A stretch of DNA of 64,000 nt from Limnohabitans sp. T6-20 (GCF_003063505.1 NZ_NERW01000001.1:798501-862500); one strand, 5' to 3'; positions 9,349-19,989 are shown, counted from the stretch's first letter. Numbers and translations are program-made. Notes: generated from the letters alone by a model not told the origin.

Positions 9349-12036
9349 TTAACCGATCAAGCCCAAACGCCGCGCAATCGCCACGGCCTGGGTGCGGCTG
9401 TGGGCGTCGAGCTTCATGTTGATGTTGCGCAGGTGCGTGCGCACCGTGCTGTCCGAGACGTATAGTTTTTCGGCCATGGCGCTGTTGGAGTAGCCCTCCA
9501 CCAGCAACTGCAGCACCCGGATTTCCTTGCGGGTTAGGGGCTCCAGCGGGCCTTGGGTGGGCGTGGGCAGTTTTTCCACATCCACGGGCAGCGGGCCAAA
9601 GGCTTGCAACAGCCGCTGCAGGTAGTCGCCCATGAGCGGGTCACGCACCGCGCTGTGGTTGTGCTGCGCTTGGTAACGCTGCACCAACGCACCCAGGGCC
9701 GGGCCTTCGTCGAGGATTTGCCGCATGAAGCCTTCCTGGCAGGCCCATTGCAGTGCTGTGCCCAGGGTCGAAAAGGCGGCAGGTGTGTCGCCCACGCGGT
9801 ACAACGCCATGGCACGCAGCAAGCGCAGGCTCAGTATGCGCCGATGGCGCGCGGCGGCAACGGCGGTGTCCAGTTCGGCATCGGCCAGTCGCAGCGCTCG
9901 AGTGGCATCGCCAAAAGCGGTTTCCCAGCGGATGCGGGCCAAGGCCATGTATTCGATGTCGTTGGCCAAGAGGCGCTGGCCTTGTTCACGCTGCCACACG
10001 GCGGGGTCATTGGCCCTTTCCAGCTCGTCATGGGCGGCGAGGCCGTGGCCTTGCAAAAGCAGCAAATGGGCACGTTCGAGCTTGGCGCTCACCACCACGC
10101 GGGGCAGCTTGCGCTGGTGCCCCAGGTATTCGAGTTCGGTGATGGCTTGCCAGGCGGCATCCACATCTCCCTGAATGAAGGCGATGCGCGAGCGCATGGC
10201 GTGGCTCAAAATCATGTGGTCGGGCAGACCCACATCGCGGGCCACAGGCAAGTACACGTTGAGCAGGTGGTCGGCTTCGTCGAGCGCGTTGGCTTCGTAG
10301 ACGATGCTGGCGTACAGCACGCCCGCCCAGGCGTTGCCGTGGGTGTGCAGCAGGTTCACCGCATGCGTGGCGTCCACTGCCAGTCGAAAACGCGCACTGG
10401 CCTGGCGCAGGCGGCCTTGTTGCAAATCGAGCAAGCCTTCGGTCGATTCGCTGTACATGCGGTTGAAGGTGCTGTTGTCGCTGTGCTGCTTTTTGGCGGC
10501 GTCCAGCAGCTGTTGCGCTTGCCGGGGTTGCCCTGCCATGGCCGTGGTGTGCGCCATGGCGTTGAGCAAGGTGGTGTCTGCAAAGTGGTTGCCGGTGGGC
10601 AGCCGCTCCAGCGCCTGGCGTCCAGCGGCCAGGGCTTCTTCGTTGCGGTCCTGCATGGCCAGCAGCAGCGGGCGCACGCACATCGCGTCGCTTTGAAAGC
10701 GCGTGTCCAGCAGGCCAGTGGCTTCTTGCTGTTCAAGCATGTCCATGGCGCTCCAGGGGCCACGCGTGAAACCGGTCGCCCACACCGCGGCCATCACCAG
10801 TCGCGGGCGCTGCCGCAGCTCGGCGGCAGGCAGGCTGCTGCACCAGCGGTACAGCATGCGCATGCGGCCTTGTTCCAGAAAGTCTTCGGCGTGCTGCTCC
10901 AGCAATTGCATGGCCAGCGGAAAGTCACCGCCCTCGATGGCGTGCTCGATCGCGGGCACCGGTCGGCCTTGTGACTCGTACCAGCCGGAGGCCGCCAAGT
11001 GCAGCCGGGCCACATCATCCGGATGTTCATGCTGCAGTTGCTGGCGCAGGTGGTCGGCAAACAGGCTGTGGTAGCGCCAGGTGGGCAGTTCGCTGGCCAC
11101 CGGGGTCAAAAACAGGTGGTCGGCGTCCAGCTGCTGCAAGAGGGCCGCGCAGTCGACATGCGGGTTGAGGGCGGCGCACACCGAGGCGTCGAGCTGCCTC
11201 AAGATGCTGGTGCGCAGCAAAAATCGCCGCGTGGTGGCCGGTTGCCTGGCCAGCACGTCTTCGGCCAGGTAGTCGGCCACGGCCCGGTTCGAGCCCGAAA
11301 ACCGGGTCACAAAATCTTCCGGGTTCACCGCGCCATCCAGCGCCATCGCGGCCAGCCACAAGGCGGCCACCCAGCCTTCGGTTTTTTCGTGCAAGCGAAA
11401 CAGCTGGTCACTGCTGAGCTTGTGGGGGTGTGGGCGCTGCTCAAAAAAACGGGCGGTGTCTTGCAGGCTGAAGCGCAGACGCTCGGCGTCGATCTCGATC
11501 AGCTGGCCGCGCACCCGCAGGCGCGCCAGGCCAATTTGCGGCAGACTGCGCGAGCCGATCACCAGCAAGCCCTGGCGCGGCAGGTGGTGCGCAATCTCAC
11601 GCACGATGCTCAGCAGCGACGCTTCGTGGATGGCCTCGAACTCGTCCAGAAACAACGCAAACGGCGTGTCGATGCGCGACAAGGCCTGCACCGTGTCGTT
11701 GCCCGGCAGGCCCAGCTGCCGCACGGCGGTGTCCAGGCAGTTCAGAAAACGCGAAACGTCGTTGTCGGCCCGGTCCAGGGTCAGCCAGGCGGTGGCCACG
11801 CCAGCATCTTCCAGACGCACGCGCGCCTGCATCATGGCGGTGGTCTTGCCAAAACCGGCCGGGGCCCGCACCAGCACCAGTTGCCCGGCGCCCCGGCAGA
11901 TCGTCTCGCACAGGCCAGCGCGCGCCACCTGCGAGGCGTCATGGGCGGGGGGGTTGAACTTGCTTTCAAGACCCAACGTGATGGCGCTGGATGCTGTCAG
12001 GCTGGTCAGGGCGGCGGGTTCGCTGGGGGACGGCAT
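9349..12036 (-). CDS. MalT/AlkS-type LuxR-family transcriptional activator
   Basis: A large ATP-dependent LuxR regulator (LAL type), about 895 residues. It has an N-terminal P-loop NTPase (VRAPAGFGKTTAMMQ, then FALFLDEFEAI), a long helical repeat region of the MalT kind, and a C-terminal LuxR helix-turn-helix (LTRKEIRVLQLLVEGYSNS, then VSDSTVRTHLRNINMKL). AlkS of alkane-degrading Pseudomonas has this build. It is the only regulator in the acyl-CoA cluster and is divergent from the FadJ-like gene, with palindrome site 2 between them, so I infer that it binds the palindrome and controls itself. The start could also be the ATG at 12111; neither has a clear ribosome binding site. Confidence 0.85.
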   Translation of the reverse strand: MPSPSEPAALTSLTASSAITLGLESKFNPPAHDASQVARAGLCETICRGAGQLVLVRAPAGFGKTTAMMQARVRLEDAGVATAWLTLDRADNDVSRFLNCLDTAVRQLGLPGNDTVQALSRIDTPFALFLDEFEAIHEASLLSIVREIAHHLPRQGLLVIGSRSLPQIGLARLRVRGQLIEIDAERLRFSLQDTARFFEQRPHPHKLSSDQLFRLHEKTEGWVAALWLAAMALDGAVNPEDFVTRFSGSNRAVADYLAEDVLARQPATTRRFLLRTSILRQLDASVCAALNPHVDCAALLQQLDADHLFLTPVASELPTWRYHSLFADHLRQQLQHEHPDDVARLHLAASGWYESQGRPVPAIEHAIEGGDFPLAMQLLEQHAEDFLEQGRMRMLYRWCSSLPAAELRQRPRLVMAAVWATGFTRGPWSAMDMLEQQEATGLLDTRFQSDAMCVRPLLLAMQDRNEEALAAGRQALERLPTGNHFADTTLLNAMAHTTAMAGQPRQAQQLLDAAKKQHSDNSTFNRMYSESTEGLLDLQQGRLRQASARFRLAVDATHAVNLLHTHGNAWAGVLYASIVYEANALDEADHLLNVYLPVARDVGLPDHMILSHAMRSRIAFIQGDVDAAWQAITELEYLGHQRKLPRVVVSAKLERAHLLLLQGHGLAAHDELERANDPAVWQREQGQRLLANDIEYMALARIRWETAFGDATRALRLADAELDTAVAAARHRRILSLRLLRAMALYRVGDTPAAFSTLGTALQWACQEGFMRQILDEGPALGALVQRYQAQHNHSAVRDPLMGDYLQRLLQAFGPLPVDVEKLPTPTQGPLEPLTRKEIRVLQLLVEGYSNSAMAEKLYVSDSTVRTHLRNINMKLDAHSRTQAVAIARRLGLIG

Positions 12037-12158
12037 GTGGCGGTGAAGTAGATGGTTTTCATTATCACCTTGGGCTTGTGGCTGACAGGTCACCGGTTTG
12101 TCATGTGGCAAGTGCCTGCGCCGGAGGCTGCAAGGTCATAACCAAGACCAGCCCTGAT

Positions 12159-12176
12159 TTCGTCGCTTCAGACGAT
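12159..12176. promoter_or_regulatory. Palindromic activator site 2 of the acyl-CoA regulon
   Basis: TTCGTCGCTTCAGACGAT aligns with site 1 at the outer arms (TCGTC and GACGAT) and keeps CA inside. It lies between the regulator gene and the FadJ-like gene, 67 bp before the latter's GTG. A -10-like TAGACT at 12198-12203 puts its centre near -42.5. Confidence 0.68.
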
Positions 12177-12243
12177 GCGACGCAAGGGGCAGCTTTTTAG
12201 ACTGAATCGAAGGCGGTACCGTGCCGCCATCAGGAGAGTTTCA

Positions 12244-14397
12244 GTGTTTCAAGGCCAAAGTATCCGAGTTGTTCCGCTGGCCGAGGCCGGGGTGTTTGAG
12301 CTGCTGTTTGACCGCCAAGGCGAGTCGATCAACAAGCTCGACGACCGCACCGTGAACGAGTTGCGCCAGGCGACCCAGGCGCTGGCGGCCCAGCCGGGCC
12401 TCAAGGGCGTGCTGGTCACCAGCACCAAAGACGTGTTCATCGTGGGCGCTGACATCACCGAGTTCGGTGCCAAGTTCAGCCAGTCAGCGGCGCAGATCAC
12501 CGCCGGTGTGGCCCACAGCAACGAGGTGTTTGTCGCGTTTGAAGACCTGCCCGTGCCCACCGTGGTGGCGATCAATGGCTTTGCGCTGGGCGGCGGGTTG
12601 GAGATGGCGGTGTCGGGGAGCCTGCGCGTCATGTCCACCACGGCGCAGGTGGGTGTGCCCGAGGTCAAGCTGGGCTTGTTCCCGGGCTTTGGCGGCACGG
12701 TGCGTTTGTCGCGCCTGGCGGGCGTGGCTTCGGCCATGGACTGGGTGGCCAGCGGCAAACCCCAAAAGGCCCCCGCTGCGCTGGCCGCCGGGGTGGTGGA
12801 CGACACGGCCCCACCCGAACAACTGCGCGAACGCGCCCTGGACTGGCTGCGCCGCGCCATGCAAGGCGAGGTGGACTGGTCAGCGCGCCAGCAGCGCAAG
12901 CGAGAGCCCGTGGCCATGGCTGCGAGCGAGGTGCAGGCGGTGAGCGCCGCCCAGTTGGACAGCTTGGCACGCACCGACGCGCCGCACCAACCTGCGGCCC
13001 GCATGGCGGTGGAGATGATGGCCGAGGCTGCTTTGCGTGACCGCGCAGGGGCGCTGGCGCTGGAGGCTAAAGCCTTTGGCGAGGTGGCACGCACTCAGGC
13101 GGCGGTGGCCATGGTGCAGACCTTTTTGAACGACCAGGCCATCAAGAAAATCGCCAAGCGCCATGCCAAAGCAGGCCGCCCCGTGAAGCATGCGGCCGTG
13201 CTGGGCGCGGGCATCATGGGCGGTGGCATCGCCTACACCAGCGCACTCAAAGGCGTGCCCGTGCGCATGAAAGACATCCAGCAAAGCGGGCTCGATCAAG
13301 GCATGAATGAAGCGGGCAAGCTGCTGCAACGCCAGGTCAAGGCGGGCCGCATGGACGCGGCCAAGGCCGACAAGGTGCTGGCCTCGATCACCCCGCAGCT
13401 GGGCTTGGAAGGGTTTGACCAAGTTGACTGCGTCGTCGAAGCCATTGTCGAGAACCTGGCCGTCAAGAAAACCGTGCTGGCCGATCTGGAAGGGCACCTG
13501 GCCGTAGACACCGTGATCGCGTCCAACACCTCCAGCCTGCGCATCGACGACATGGCCGCGGCCCTGAAGCACCCCGGGCGATTTGTGGGCATGCACTTTT
13601 TCAACCCGGTGCATGTGATGCCGCTGGTCGAAGTGGTGCAGGGCAGCCACACGCAGCCCGAGGCCTTGTCTACCGCCGTGGGCTACGCGGCCGCCATGGG
13701 CAAGGTGCCCATCGTGGTCAAGGACTGCCCGGGCTTTTTGGTCAACCGCATCCTGACGGCCTACATGCGCGGCTTTTTGGAACTGGTGCGTGACGGCGCG
13801 GACTTTGTGAAGGTCGATCAGGTGATGGAAGCCTTTGGCTGGCCCATGGGTCCGGCCTACCTCGAAGACGTGGTGGGCATGGACACGGGCAGCCATGTGA
13901 GCGATGTGATCTCGGCCGGTTACCCCGAGCGCATGCCGCGCCTGGAACACGACGCCTTGCGCCTGATGGCCAGCCAGGGTCGCTTTGGCCAGAAAAACGG
14001 CATCGGCTTTTACCGCTACGAAGTCGACCCCACCGGCAAACCCCGCCGCAGCCCCGCACCCGACAGCCACGCGCTGCTGGCGTCCATCCAGCCGCAGGGC
14101 GTCAAAGACTTCAGCGCGCAAGACATCCAGGACCGCATGATGCTGCCGCTGCTCGTCGAAGCCGCGCACGCGCTCGAAGACGGCGTGGTCGGCAGCGCCG
14201 CCGAGCTGGACATGGCCATGCTGCTGGGCATCGGCTTTCCGGCCTACGCGGGCGGCCCACTCAAATACGCCGACTGGCTGGGCCTGCCAGAAGTGGTGGC
14301 CCGCTGCGAACGCTGGCAACACCTGGGCGCGGCTTACGCCCCCACCGCCCGCATGCGCGAGATGGCCGCCACAGGCCAGCGTTATTACCCCGTTTGA
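12244..14397 (+). CDS. FadJ/FadB-like bifunctional enoyl-CoA hydratase / 3-hydroxyacyl-CoA dehydrogenase
   Basis: The multifunctional alpha subunit of beta-oxidation, 717 residues. The N-terminal crotonase domain has both catalytic glutamates (GGGLEMA and GVPEVKLGLFPGFGGT), so it is the true hydratase of the cluster. Then comes the NAD-binding 3-hydroxyacyl-CoA dehydrogenase domain (LGAGIMGGGIAYTSA, ASNTSSLRI, MHFFNPVHVMPLVEVV) and its C-terminal domains. The GTG at 12244 has AGGAGA seven bases upstream and gives the normal N-terminus; an ATG at 12175 would begin inside the operator. The SDR at 14416 follows 18 bp later in the same unit. Confidence 0.92.
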   Translation: MFQGQSIRVVPLAEAGVFELLFDRQGESINKLDDRTVNELRQATQALAAQPGLKGVLVTSTKDVFIVGADITEFGAKFSQSAAQITAGVAHSNEVFVAFEDLPVPTVVAINGFALGGGLEMAVSGSLRVMSTTAQVGVPEVKLGLFPGFGGTVRLSRLAGVASAMDWVASGKPQKAPAALAAGVVDDTAPPEQLRERALDWLRRAMQGEVDWSARQQRKREPVAMAASEVQAVSAAQLDSLARTDAPHQPAARMAVEMMAEAALRDRAGALALEAKAFGEVARTQAAVAMVQTFLNDQAIKKIAKRHAKAGRPVKHAAVLGAGIMGGGIAYTSALKGVPVRMKDIQQSGLDQGMNEAGKLLQRQVKAGRMDAAKADKVLASITPQLGLEGFDQVDCVVEAIVENLAVKKTVLADLEGHLAVDTVIASNTSSLRIDDMAAALKHPGRFVGMHFFNPVHVMPLVEVVQGSHTQPEALSTAVGYAAAMGKVPIVVKDCPGFLVNRILTAYMRGFLELVRDGADFVKVDQVMEAFGWPMGPAYLEDVVGMDTGSHVSDVISAGYPERMPRLEHDALRLMASQGRFGQKNGIGFYRYEVDPTGKPRRSPAPDSHALLASIQPQGVKDFSAQDIQDRMMLPLLVEAAHALEDGVVGSAAELDMAMLLGIGFPAYAGGPLKYADWLGLPEVVARCERWQHLGAAYAPTARMREMAATGQRYYPV

Positions 14398-14415
14398 ACA
14401 TCAGGAGACACATCC

Positions 14416-15198
14416 ATGAAACTCGATTCACAAGTGACAGCCGTCATCACCGGCGGAGCCTCGGGCCTGGGCGCCGCCACAGCCCGGCAACTGGCCAGCC
14501 ATGGCGTCAAGGTGGCCTTGTTTGACCTGAACGAGGTGCAGGGCGAAGCCCTGGCACAAGAGTTGGGGGGTGTCTTCTGCAAAGTCGATGTGACCTCCGA
14601 AGAGCAGGTCGATGCCGGGTTTGCCAAAGCGCGTGCGGCGCTGGGCCAGGAGCGCATCCTGGTCAACTGCGCAGGCACGGGCAACGCCATCAAGACCGCC
14701 AGCCGCGACAAGGCCACGGGCGAAATCCGGTCCTTCCCCACCGCCAACTTTGACCGCATTATCCAGATCAACCTGGTGGGCACATTCCGCTGCATCGCCA
14801 AGTCGGCCGCAGGCATGCTGACCCTCACGCCGCAAGAAGACGGCGAGCGCGGCGTGATCATCAACACCGCCTCGGTCGCGGCGCAAGACGGGCAGATGGG
14901 CCAAGCCAGCTACTCGGCCAGCAAGGCGGGTATCGTGGGCATGACGCTGCCCATTGCCCGCGACCTGATGGGCGACGGCATCCGCGTCAACACCATCTTG
15001 CCCGGCATCTTCAACACCCCGTTGCTGCAAGCCGCGCCCGACAACGTCAAGGCCGCGCTCGCCGCGACGGTGCCTTTCCCCAAACGCTTGGGCGAGCCCC
15101 ACGAATACGCCCACCTTGCAGAAACCCTGATCACCAACCGCTACCTCAACGGCGAATGCATCCGCATCGACGGGGCCATCCGCATGGCACCGCGCTGA
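14416..15198 (+). CDS. SDR-family 3-hydroxyacyl-CoA dehydrogenase (HSD10-like)
   Basis: A 260-residue short-chain dehydrogenase with TGGASGLGAAT, NCAGTG, the catalytic serine in TASVAAQDG and the SYSASKAG tyrosine/lysine. The insert typical of type-2 (HSD17B10) 3-hydroxyacyl-CoA dehydrogenases is visible as FRCIAKSAAGMLTL and the end GIFNTPLL. HSD10 oxidises 2-methyl-3-hydroxyacyl-CoA among other substrates, which fits a cluster with an alpha-methylacyl-CoA racemase. AGGAGA lies seven bases before its ATG. The substrate here is inferred only. Confidence 0.85.
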   Translation: MKLDSQVTAVITGGASGLGAATARQLASHGVKVALFDLNEVQGEALAQELGGVFCKVDVTSEEQVDAGFAKARAALGQERILVNCAGTGNAIKTASRDKATGEIRSFPTANFDRIIQINLVGTFRCIAKSAAGMLTLTPQEDGERGVIINTASVAAQDGQMGQASYSASKAGIVGMTLPIARDLMGDGIRVNTILPGIFNTPLLQAAPDNVKAALAATVPFPKRLGEPHEYAHLAETLITNRYLNGECIRIDGAIRMAPR

Positions 15199-15237
15199 GC
15201 CGAGCACCGCGCTTTCTGTTACCCCGCTTCGCCCAAA

Positions 15238-15255
15238 ATCGTCTGTTCTGACGAT
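15238..15255. promoter_or_regulatory. Palindromic activator site 3 of the acyl-CoA regulon
   Basis: ATCGTCTGTTCTGACGAT, arms ATCGTC/GACGAT, 61 bp before the thiolase start. A -10-like CAGAAT at 15278-15283 puts its centre near -43.5. It heads the thiolase-livGFHM-isomerase unit. Confidence 0.72.
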
Positions 15256-15316
15256 GTGGGTGGGCGGGGGTGGACACCAGAATGACCTTCATTGGCTAAC
15301 TTTCGGGGAACACAAC

Positions 15317-16495
15317 ATGTCTGAAGCATTCATCGTCGCCGCCACCCGCACCGCAGGCGGGCGTCGGGGCGGGCGCCTGTCCGGCTGGCACCCGGTGGAT
15401 CTGGCGGCGCAGGTTCTGAACGACTTGGTGGACCGCACCGGGGCCGATCCGGCGCTGATCGAGGACGTGTTCATGGGTTGCGTGAGCCAGGTGGGCGAGC
15501 AATCCACCAACGTGGCGCGCAATGCGGTGCTGGCCTCGCGCCTGCCCGAGTCGGTGCCCGGCACCTCGATTGACCGGCAGTGCGGCTCGTCGCAACAGGC
15601 GGTGCACTTTGCGGCGCAGGCCGTCATGTCGGGTGCGATGGACATCGTGATCGCAGCGGGCGTCGAGTCCATGACGCGGGTGCCCATGTTCAGTCCCTCG
15701 TCGCTGGCCTCCAAGGCGGGCATGGGTTCTTACCAAAGTGATTTGGTCAACCAGCGTTACAACAACGTGGCCTTCAGCCAGTTTGTGGGCGCCGAGATGA
15801 TGGCCCGCAAATACGGTCTGAGCAAAGACGAGCTGGACCGTTACGCCTTACTGAGCCACCAGCGCGCCTTGGCCGCGACCCAGGCGGGCGCATTCAAGAA
15901 CGAAATTTTGCCCGTGGCGGTGCGCACCGCAGACGGCGGCGCAACGGGTGAGATGCACAGCGCTGACGAGGGCATCCGCGCCGAAGCGTCGCTGGAGAGC
16001 ATCCAGAGTGTCAAGCTGCTGCAAGAAGGCGGTGTCATTACTGCCGCCAATGCCAGCCAGATTTGCGACGGCGCTACAGGCGTGATGATCGTCAACGAGC
16101 GCGGCCTGAAAGCCCTGGGCGTGCAGCCCCTGGCCCGCATCCACCACATGACCATGATCGGCCACGACCCGGTCATCATGCTCGAAGCCCCCATCCCCGC
16201 CACCGAACGGGCCCTGAAAAAAGCGGGCATGAAGATCGACGACATCGACCTCTACGAAGTCAACGAAGCCTTTGCCTCGGTGCCGCTGGCTTGGCTCAAG
16301 GCGCTGGGGGCCGACCCGGCGCGCCTGAACGTCAACGGCGGCGCGATCGCGCTGGGCCACCCGCTGGGTGCTTCGGGCACCAAGCTCATGACCACCCTCG
16401 TGCACGCGCTGGCTCAGCGGGGCAAGCGCTACGGCCTGCAAACCATGTGCGAAGGCGGCGGCATGGCCAATGTGACCATCATCGAGCGTCTGTGA
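15317..16495 (+). CDS. Acetyl-CoA C-acyltransferase (thiolase)
   Basis: Cleaves 3-ketoacyl-CoA with CoA in the last step of beta-oxidation. The 392-residue protein has the nucleophile Cys89 in [16 protein letters not shown], the histidine motif [17 protein letters not shown] and the second cysteine near the end, [15 protein letters not shown]. The ATG at 15317 gives the standard N-terminus [12 protein letters not shown]. Its stop overlaps the livG start (TGATG), which couples chain cleavage and the transporter genes in one transcript. Confidence 0.93.
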   Translation: MSEAFIVAATRTAGGRRGGRLSGWHPVDLAAQVLNDLVDRTGADPALIEDVFMGCVSQVGEQSTNVARNAVLASRLPESVPGTSIDRQCGSSQQAVHFAAQAVMSGAMDIVIAAGVESMTRVPMFSPSSLASKAGMGSYQSDLVNQRYNNVAFSQFVGAEMMARKYGLSKDELDRYALLSHQRALAATQAGAFKNEILPVAVRTADGGATGEMHSADEGIRAEASLESIQSVKLLQEGGVITAANASQICDGATGVMIVNERGLKALGVQPLARIHHMTMIGHDPVIMLEAPIPATERALKKAGMKIDDIDLYEVNEAFASVPLAWLKALGADPARLNVNGGAIALGHPLGASGTKLMTTLVHALAQRGKRYGLQTMCEGGGMANVTIIERL

Positions 16496-17295
16496 TGCAC
16501 AGCAGCGCGCCTGAATCCGGCCAGCCCCTGCTCAGCATCTCAGGTGTCACAGTCCGCTTTGGCGGCATCGTGGCCCTGGACGGGGTGTCGTTCGACGTGA
16601 ATCGGGGTGAGATTTGTGCCCTGATCGGCCCCAACGGCGCGGGCAAAAGCACCTTGTTCAATTGCCTTTCGCGCCTGTATGTGTGCGACAGCGGCACCAT
16701 CGCCTGGAACGGTCAAGCGCTCAACCAGTTGCCGCGTCACCGCATGGCCGGTCTGGGCATCGGACGCACCTTCCAGAACTTGGCGCTGTTCAAAACCATG
16801 ACGGTGCGTGAAAACGTGCTCGTTGGCAGCCACAGCCAGCACCATGCGGGCTTTTTGCGCAATGCGTTTCGCCTGCCCGGTGTGGCGCAAGTGGAAGCGC
16901 AAGCGGCGGCCAAGGCCGATGAGCTGATCGAATTTTTGGGCCTGCAGGCCGAGGCCCACCGTGTGGTGGGCGACTTGCCTTTTGGCACGCAAAAGCGGGT
17001 GGAGTTGGCACGTGCCCTGGCCTCGCAGCCGCAGTTGTTGCTGCTCGACGAGCCCGCTTGCGGCTTGAACCACGAAGAACTGCACAGCCTGGGCGAGATG
17101 ATCCGCGACATCCGTGACCGCCTGAAGGTCACGGTGCTGCTGGTGGAGCACCACATGGGCCTGGTCATGGGCATTTCGGACCGGGTGGTGGCGCTCAACT
17201 TTGGCAAGAAGATCGCCGAGGGCACGCCTGCGCAGGTGCGCCAGCACCCCGAGGTGATCCGTGCCTACTTGGGCGAATCAGAGGAAGAACAATGA
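16495..17295 (+). CDS. livG: Branched-chain amino acid-type ABC transporter ATPase, LivG family
   Basis: One of the two ATPases of a Liv-type (HAAT) importer, 266 residues. It has Walker A GPNGAGKST, Q-loop FQNLALFKTMTVREN, the LivG form of the signature (PFGTQKRVELARALA) and Walker B LLLLDEPACGL. The start at 16495 overlaps the thiolase stop by one base. Placement inside an acyl-CoA operon suggests import of a carboxylic acid rather than an amino acid, which is common for Liv-type systems in this order. Confidence 0.92.
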   Translation: MHSSAPESGQPLLSISGVTVRFGGIVALDGVSFDVNRGEICALIGPNGAGKSTLFNCLSRLYVCDSGTIAWNGQALNQLPRHRMAGLGIGRTFQNLALFKTMTVRENVLVGSHSQHHAGFLRNAFRLPGVAQVEAQAAAKADELIEFLGLQAEAHRVVGDLPFGTQKRVELARALASQPQLLLLDEPACGLNHEELHSLGEMIRDIRDRLKVTVLLVEHHMGLVMGISDRVVALNFGKKIAEGTPAQVRQHPEVIRAYLGESEEEQ

Positions 17296-17298
17296 ACC

Positions 17299-17366
17299 CC
17301 CACGTTCGTCACTGCGTGTACGCACTGCCCCCCGAGGGGGCCCTGTCCACCTTGGGACGGCCCGGC
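17299..17366. repeat. GC-rich palindromic repeat between livG and livF
   Basis: Contains CGTTCGTCACTGCGTGTACG, the hairpin CCCCCCGAGGGGGC, and the stretch CTTGGGACGGCCCGGCGG. From memory, repeats of this kind are scattered between genes in Comamonadaceae. It splits an otherwise tightly packed operon and ends just before the livF ribosome binding site (GGAGGA, 17367-17372). Confidence 0.6.
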
Positions 17367-17377
17367 GGAGGACAGCC

Positions 17378-18094
<717 letters not shown>

Positions 18095-18105
18095 GGGATT
18101 GACCG

Positions 18106-18978
18106 ATGAATGAATTGCTGCACCAAACACTCTCCGGTCTGGCCACGGGCGGTATTTATGCCAGTGTGGCGCTGGCCCTGGTGATGATTTACCAGGCGAC
18201 GCACCACATCAACTTCGCGCAAGGCGAGATGGCCATGTTCTCCACCTTTCTGGCCTGGATGCTGCTGGACGCGGGGCTGCCGTATTGGGGGGCTTTTGCG
18301 CTGACGGTGGTGCTGTCTTTTGTGCTGGCCGCGGCCATCGAGTTTGCCGTGATCCGGCCCATGCACAGCGCGCCCGAGTTGTCGGTGGTGGTGGTCTTCA
18401 TCGGTTTGCTGGTGATCTTCCACAGCCTGGCGGGCTGGCTGTTTGGCTACACCATCAAGACCTTCCCCAGTCCTTTTCCGGCGGGGGCTTGGTATGGCTC
18501 GCAGCTCATGTCGGCACACGAGGTGGGGGCCATTTTTGTGGCGCTGGTCATGGTGGCTCTGTTGTTCTCATTTTTCCGCTTCACGCCCCTGGGCTTGGCC
18601 ATGCGGGCGGCAGCGCAAAACGCCAACTCGTCGCGCCTGGTGGGCATCTCGGTCGGGCGCATGCTGATGCTGGGCTGGGGCCTGGCCGGCGCCATTGGTG
18701 CCGTGGCCGGGATGATGGTGGCCCCGGTGGTGTTTCTGGACCCCAACATGATGACCGGCGTCTTGCTCTACGCGTTTGCGGGCGCCTTGATCGGCGGCAT
18801 CGACAACCCGGTGGGCGCGGTGCTGGGCGGCTTCATTGTGGGCGTGCTGGAAAACCTGATGGGCAGCTATGTGGTGGGCACCGAGCTCAAACTGACGGTG
18901 GCGCTGGTGCTGATCGTTGGGGTGCTGATCGTGCGGCCCTCGGGCCTGCTGGGCAAAAAAATTGTGACGAGGGTCTGA
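18106..18978 (+). CDS. livH: Branched-chain amino acid-type ABC transporter permease, LivH family
   Basis: An inner-membrane permease of 290 residues with about eight hydrophobic segments. It shows LivH marks: LSGLATGGIYASVALALVMI at the N-terminus, HHINFAQGEMAMFSTFLAWM, and the EAA-like loop LGLAMRAAAQNANSSRLVGI. It starts 11 bp after livF and is followed by livM after three bases. Confidence 0.92.
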   Translation: MNELLHQTLSGLATGGIYASVALALVMIYQATHHINFAQGEMAMFSTFLAWMLLDAGLPYWGAFALTVVLSFVLAAAIEFAVIRPMHSAPELSVVVVFIGLLVIFHSLAGWLFGYTIKTFPSPFPAGAWYGSQLMSAHEVGAIFVALVMVALLFSFFRFTPLGLAMRAAAQNANSSRLVGISVGRMLMLGWGLAGAIGAVAGMMVAPVVFLDPNMMTGVLLYAFAGALIGGIDNPVGAVLGGFIVGVLENLMGSYVVGTELKLTVALVLIVGVLIVRPSGLLGKKIVTRV

Positions 18979-18981
18979 ACC

Positions 18982-19989
18982 ATGAAACCGAGTGCGACCC
19001 TGAACGCCTCTTTGCCGACGGCCGTTGCCGGTTTGTCGGAGCGCACCGTCAAAGCCGGTTTGCTGGTGCTGCTGATTCTGGCCGTGGGCCTGGCCTTTGT
19101 GGCCAAGGGCTACCAGCTGTTTCAGGCCACCATGGTGGTGGCCTATGCGATCGCGCTGGTGGGCCTGAACATGCTGACCGGCTACAACGGTCAGATTTCG
19201 CTGGGTCACGGGGCCTTCTTTGCGCTGGGGGCCTATGTCACCGGCATCCTGATGGAACATGCCGATGTGCCCTACTGGGCCACGGTGCCTGCCGCAGCGG
19301 TGGTGTGCCTGTTGATCGGTTATCTGTTTGGCCGACCTGCGCTCAAGCTCGAAGGCCTGTACCTGGCACTGGCCACTTTTGCGCTCGGTGTGGCCATGCC
19401 GCAATTGCTTAAATACAAACACCTTGAGGCCTGGACCGGCGGTGTGCAAGGCATTGTGCTGATGAAGCCCGATGCGCCTTGGGGCCTACCGCTCACGCAA
19501 GACCAATGGTTGTACTTGTTTGCCTTGGCGGTGGCGGTGGTGATGTTCTGGATCGCGCACAACCTGCTGCAAAGCGGCACGGGCCGGGCCATGCGGGCCA
19601 TCCGCGACCACGCCATGGCGGCCGAAGCCATGGGCGTGGACAACCGGCATTACAAGTCCATGACCTTTGGCGTGTCGGCAGCCTACACCGGCGTTGGCGG
19701 TGCCTTGTCGGCGATTGCGGTGCAGTTTGTCTCGCCCGACTCGTTCACCCTGTTCCTGTCGATCTCTTTGCTGGTGGGCATTGTGGTGGGCGGTGTGGGC
19801 ACGCTCTGGGGCGCTTTGTATGGGGCGATCTTCATCATGTTCGTGCCCAACCTGGCCGAAAAAGTGTCCAAGGCCGCGCCTTGGGCGGTGTATGGCGTGG
19901 TGCTGATCTTGCTGATGTTTGTTATGCCCGGCGGCGTGGTGGGTCTGCTGCGCAAGTTGCAGGCCTGCCGATCTGCCCGAAGCCACTGA
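18982..19989 (+). CDS. livM: Branched-chain amino acid-type ABC transporter permease, LivM family
   Basis: Second permease, 335 residues, with a multi-pass membrane pattern. LivM features are YAIALVGLNMLTGYNGQISL, GHGAFFALGAYVTGIL and the cytoplasmic loop GRAMRAIRDHAMAAEAMGVD. It completes the membrane part of the importer; the binding protein is encoded in the next unit at 20946. Confidence 0.92.
   Translation: MKPSATLNASLPTAVAGLSERTVKAGLLVLLILAVGLAFVAKGYQLFQATMVVAYAIALVGLNMLTGYNGQISLGHGAFFALGAYVTGILMEHADVPYWATVPAAAVVCLLIGYLFGRPALKLEGLYLALATFALGVAMPQLLKYKHLEAWTGGVQGIVLMKPDAPWGLPLTQDQWLYLFALAVAVVMFWIAHNLLQSGTGRAMRAIRDHAMAAEAMGVDNRHYKSMTFGVSAAYTGVGGALSAIAVQFVSPDSFTLFLSISLLVGIVVGGVGTLWGALYGAIFIMFVPNLAEKVSKAAPWAVYGVVLILLMFVMPGGVVGLLRKLQACRSARSH

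Noticed and set aside
12175..12243. N-terminal extension of the FadJ-like protein from the ATG at 12175
   Set aside because: The ATG overlaps the palindromic site and lies upstream of the predicted transcription start; the GTG at 12244 has a good ribosome binding site and the family N-terminus.
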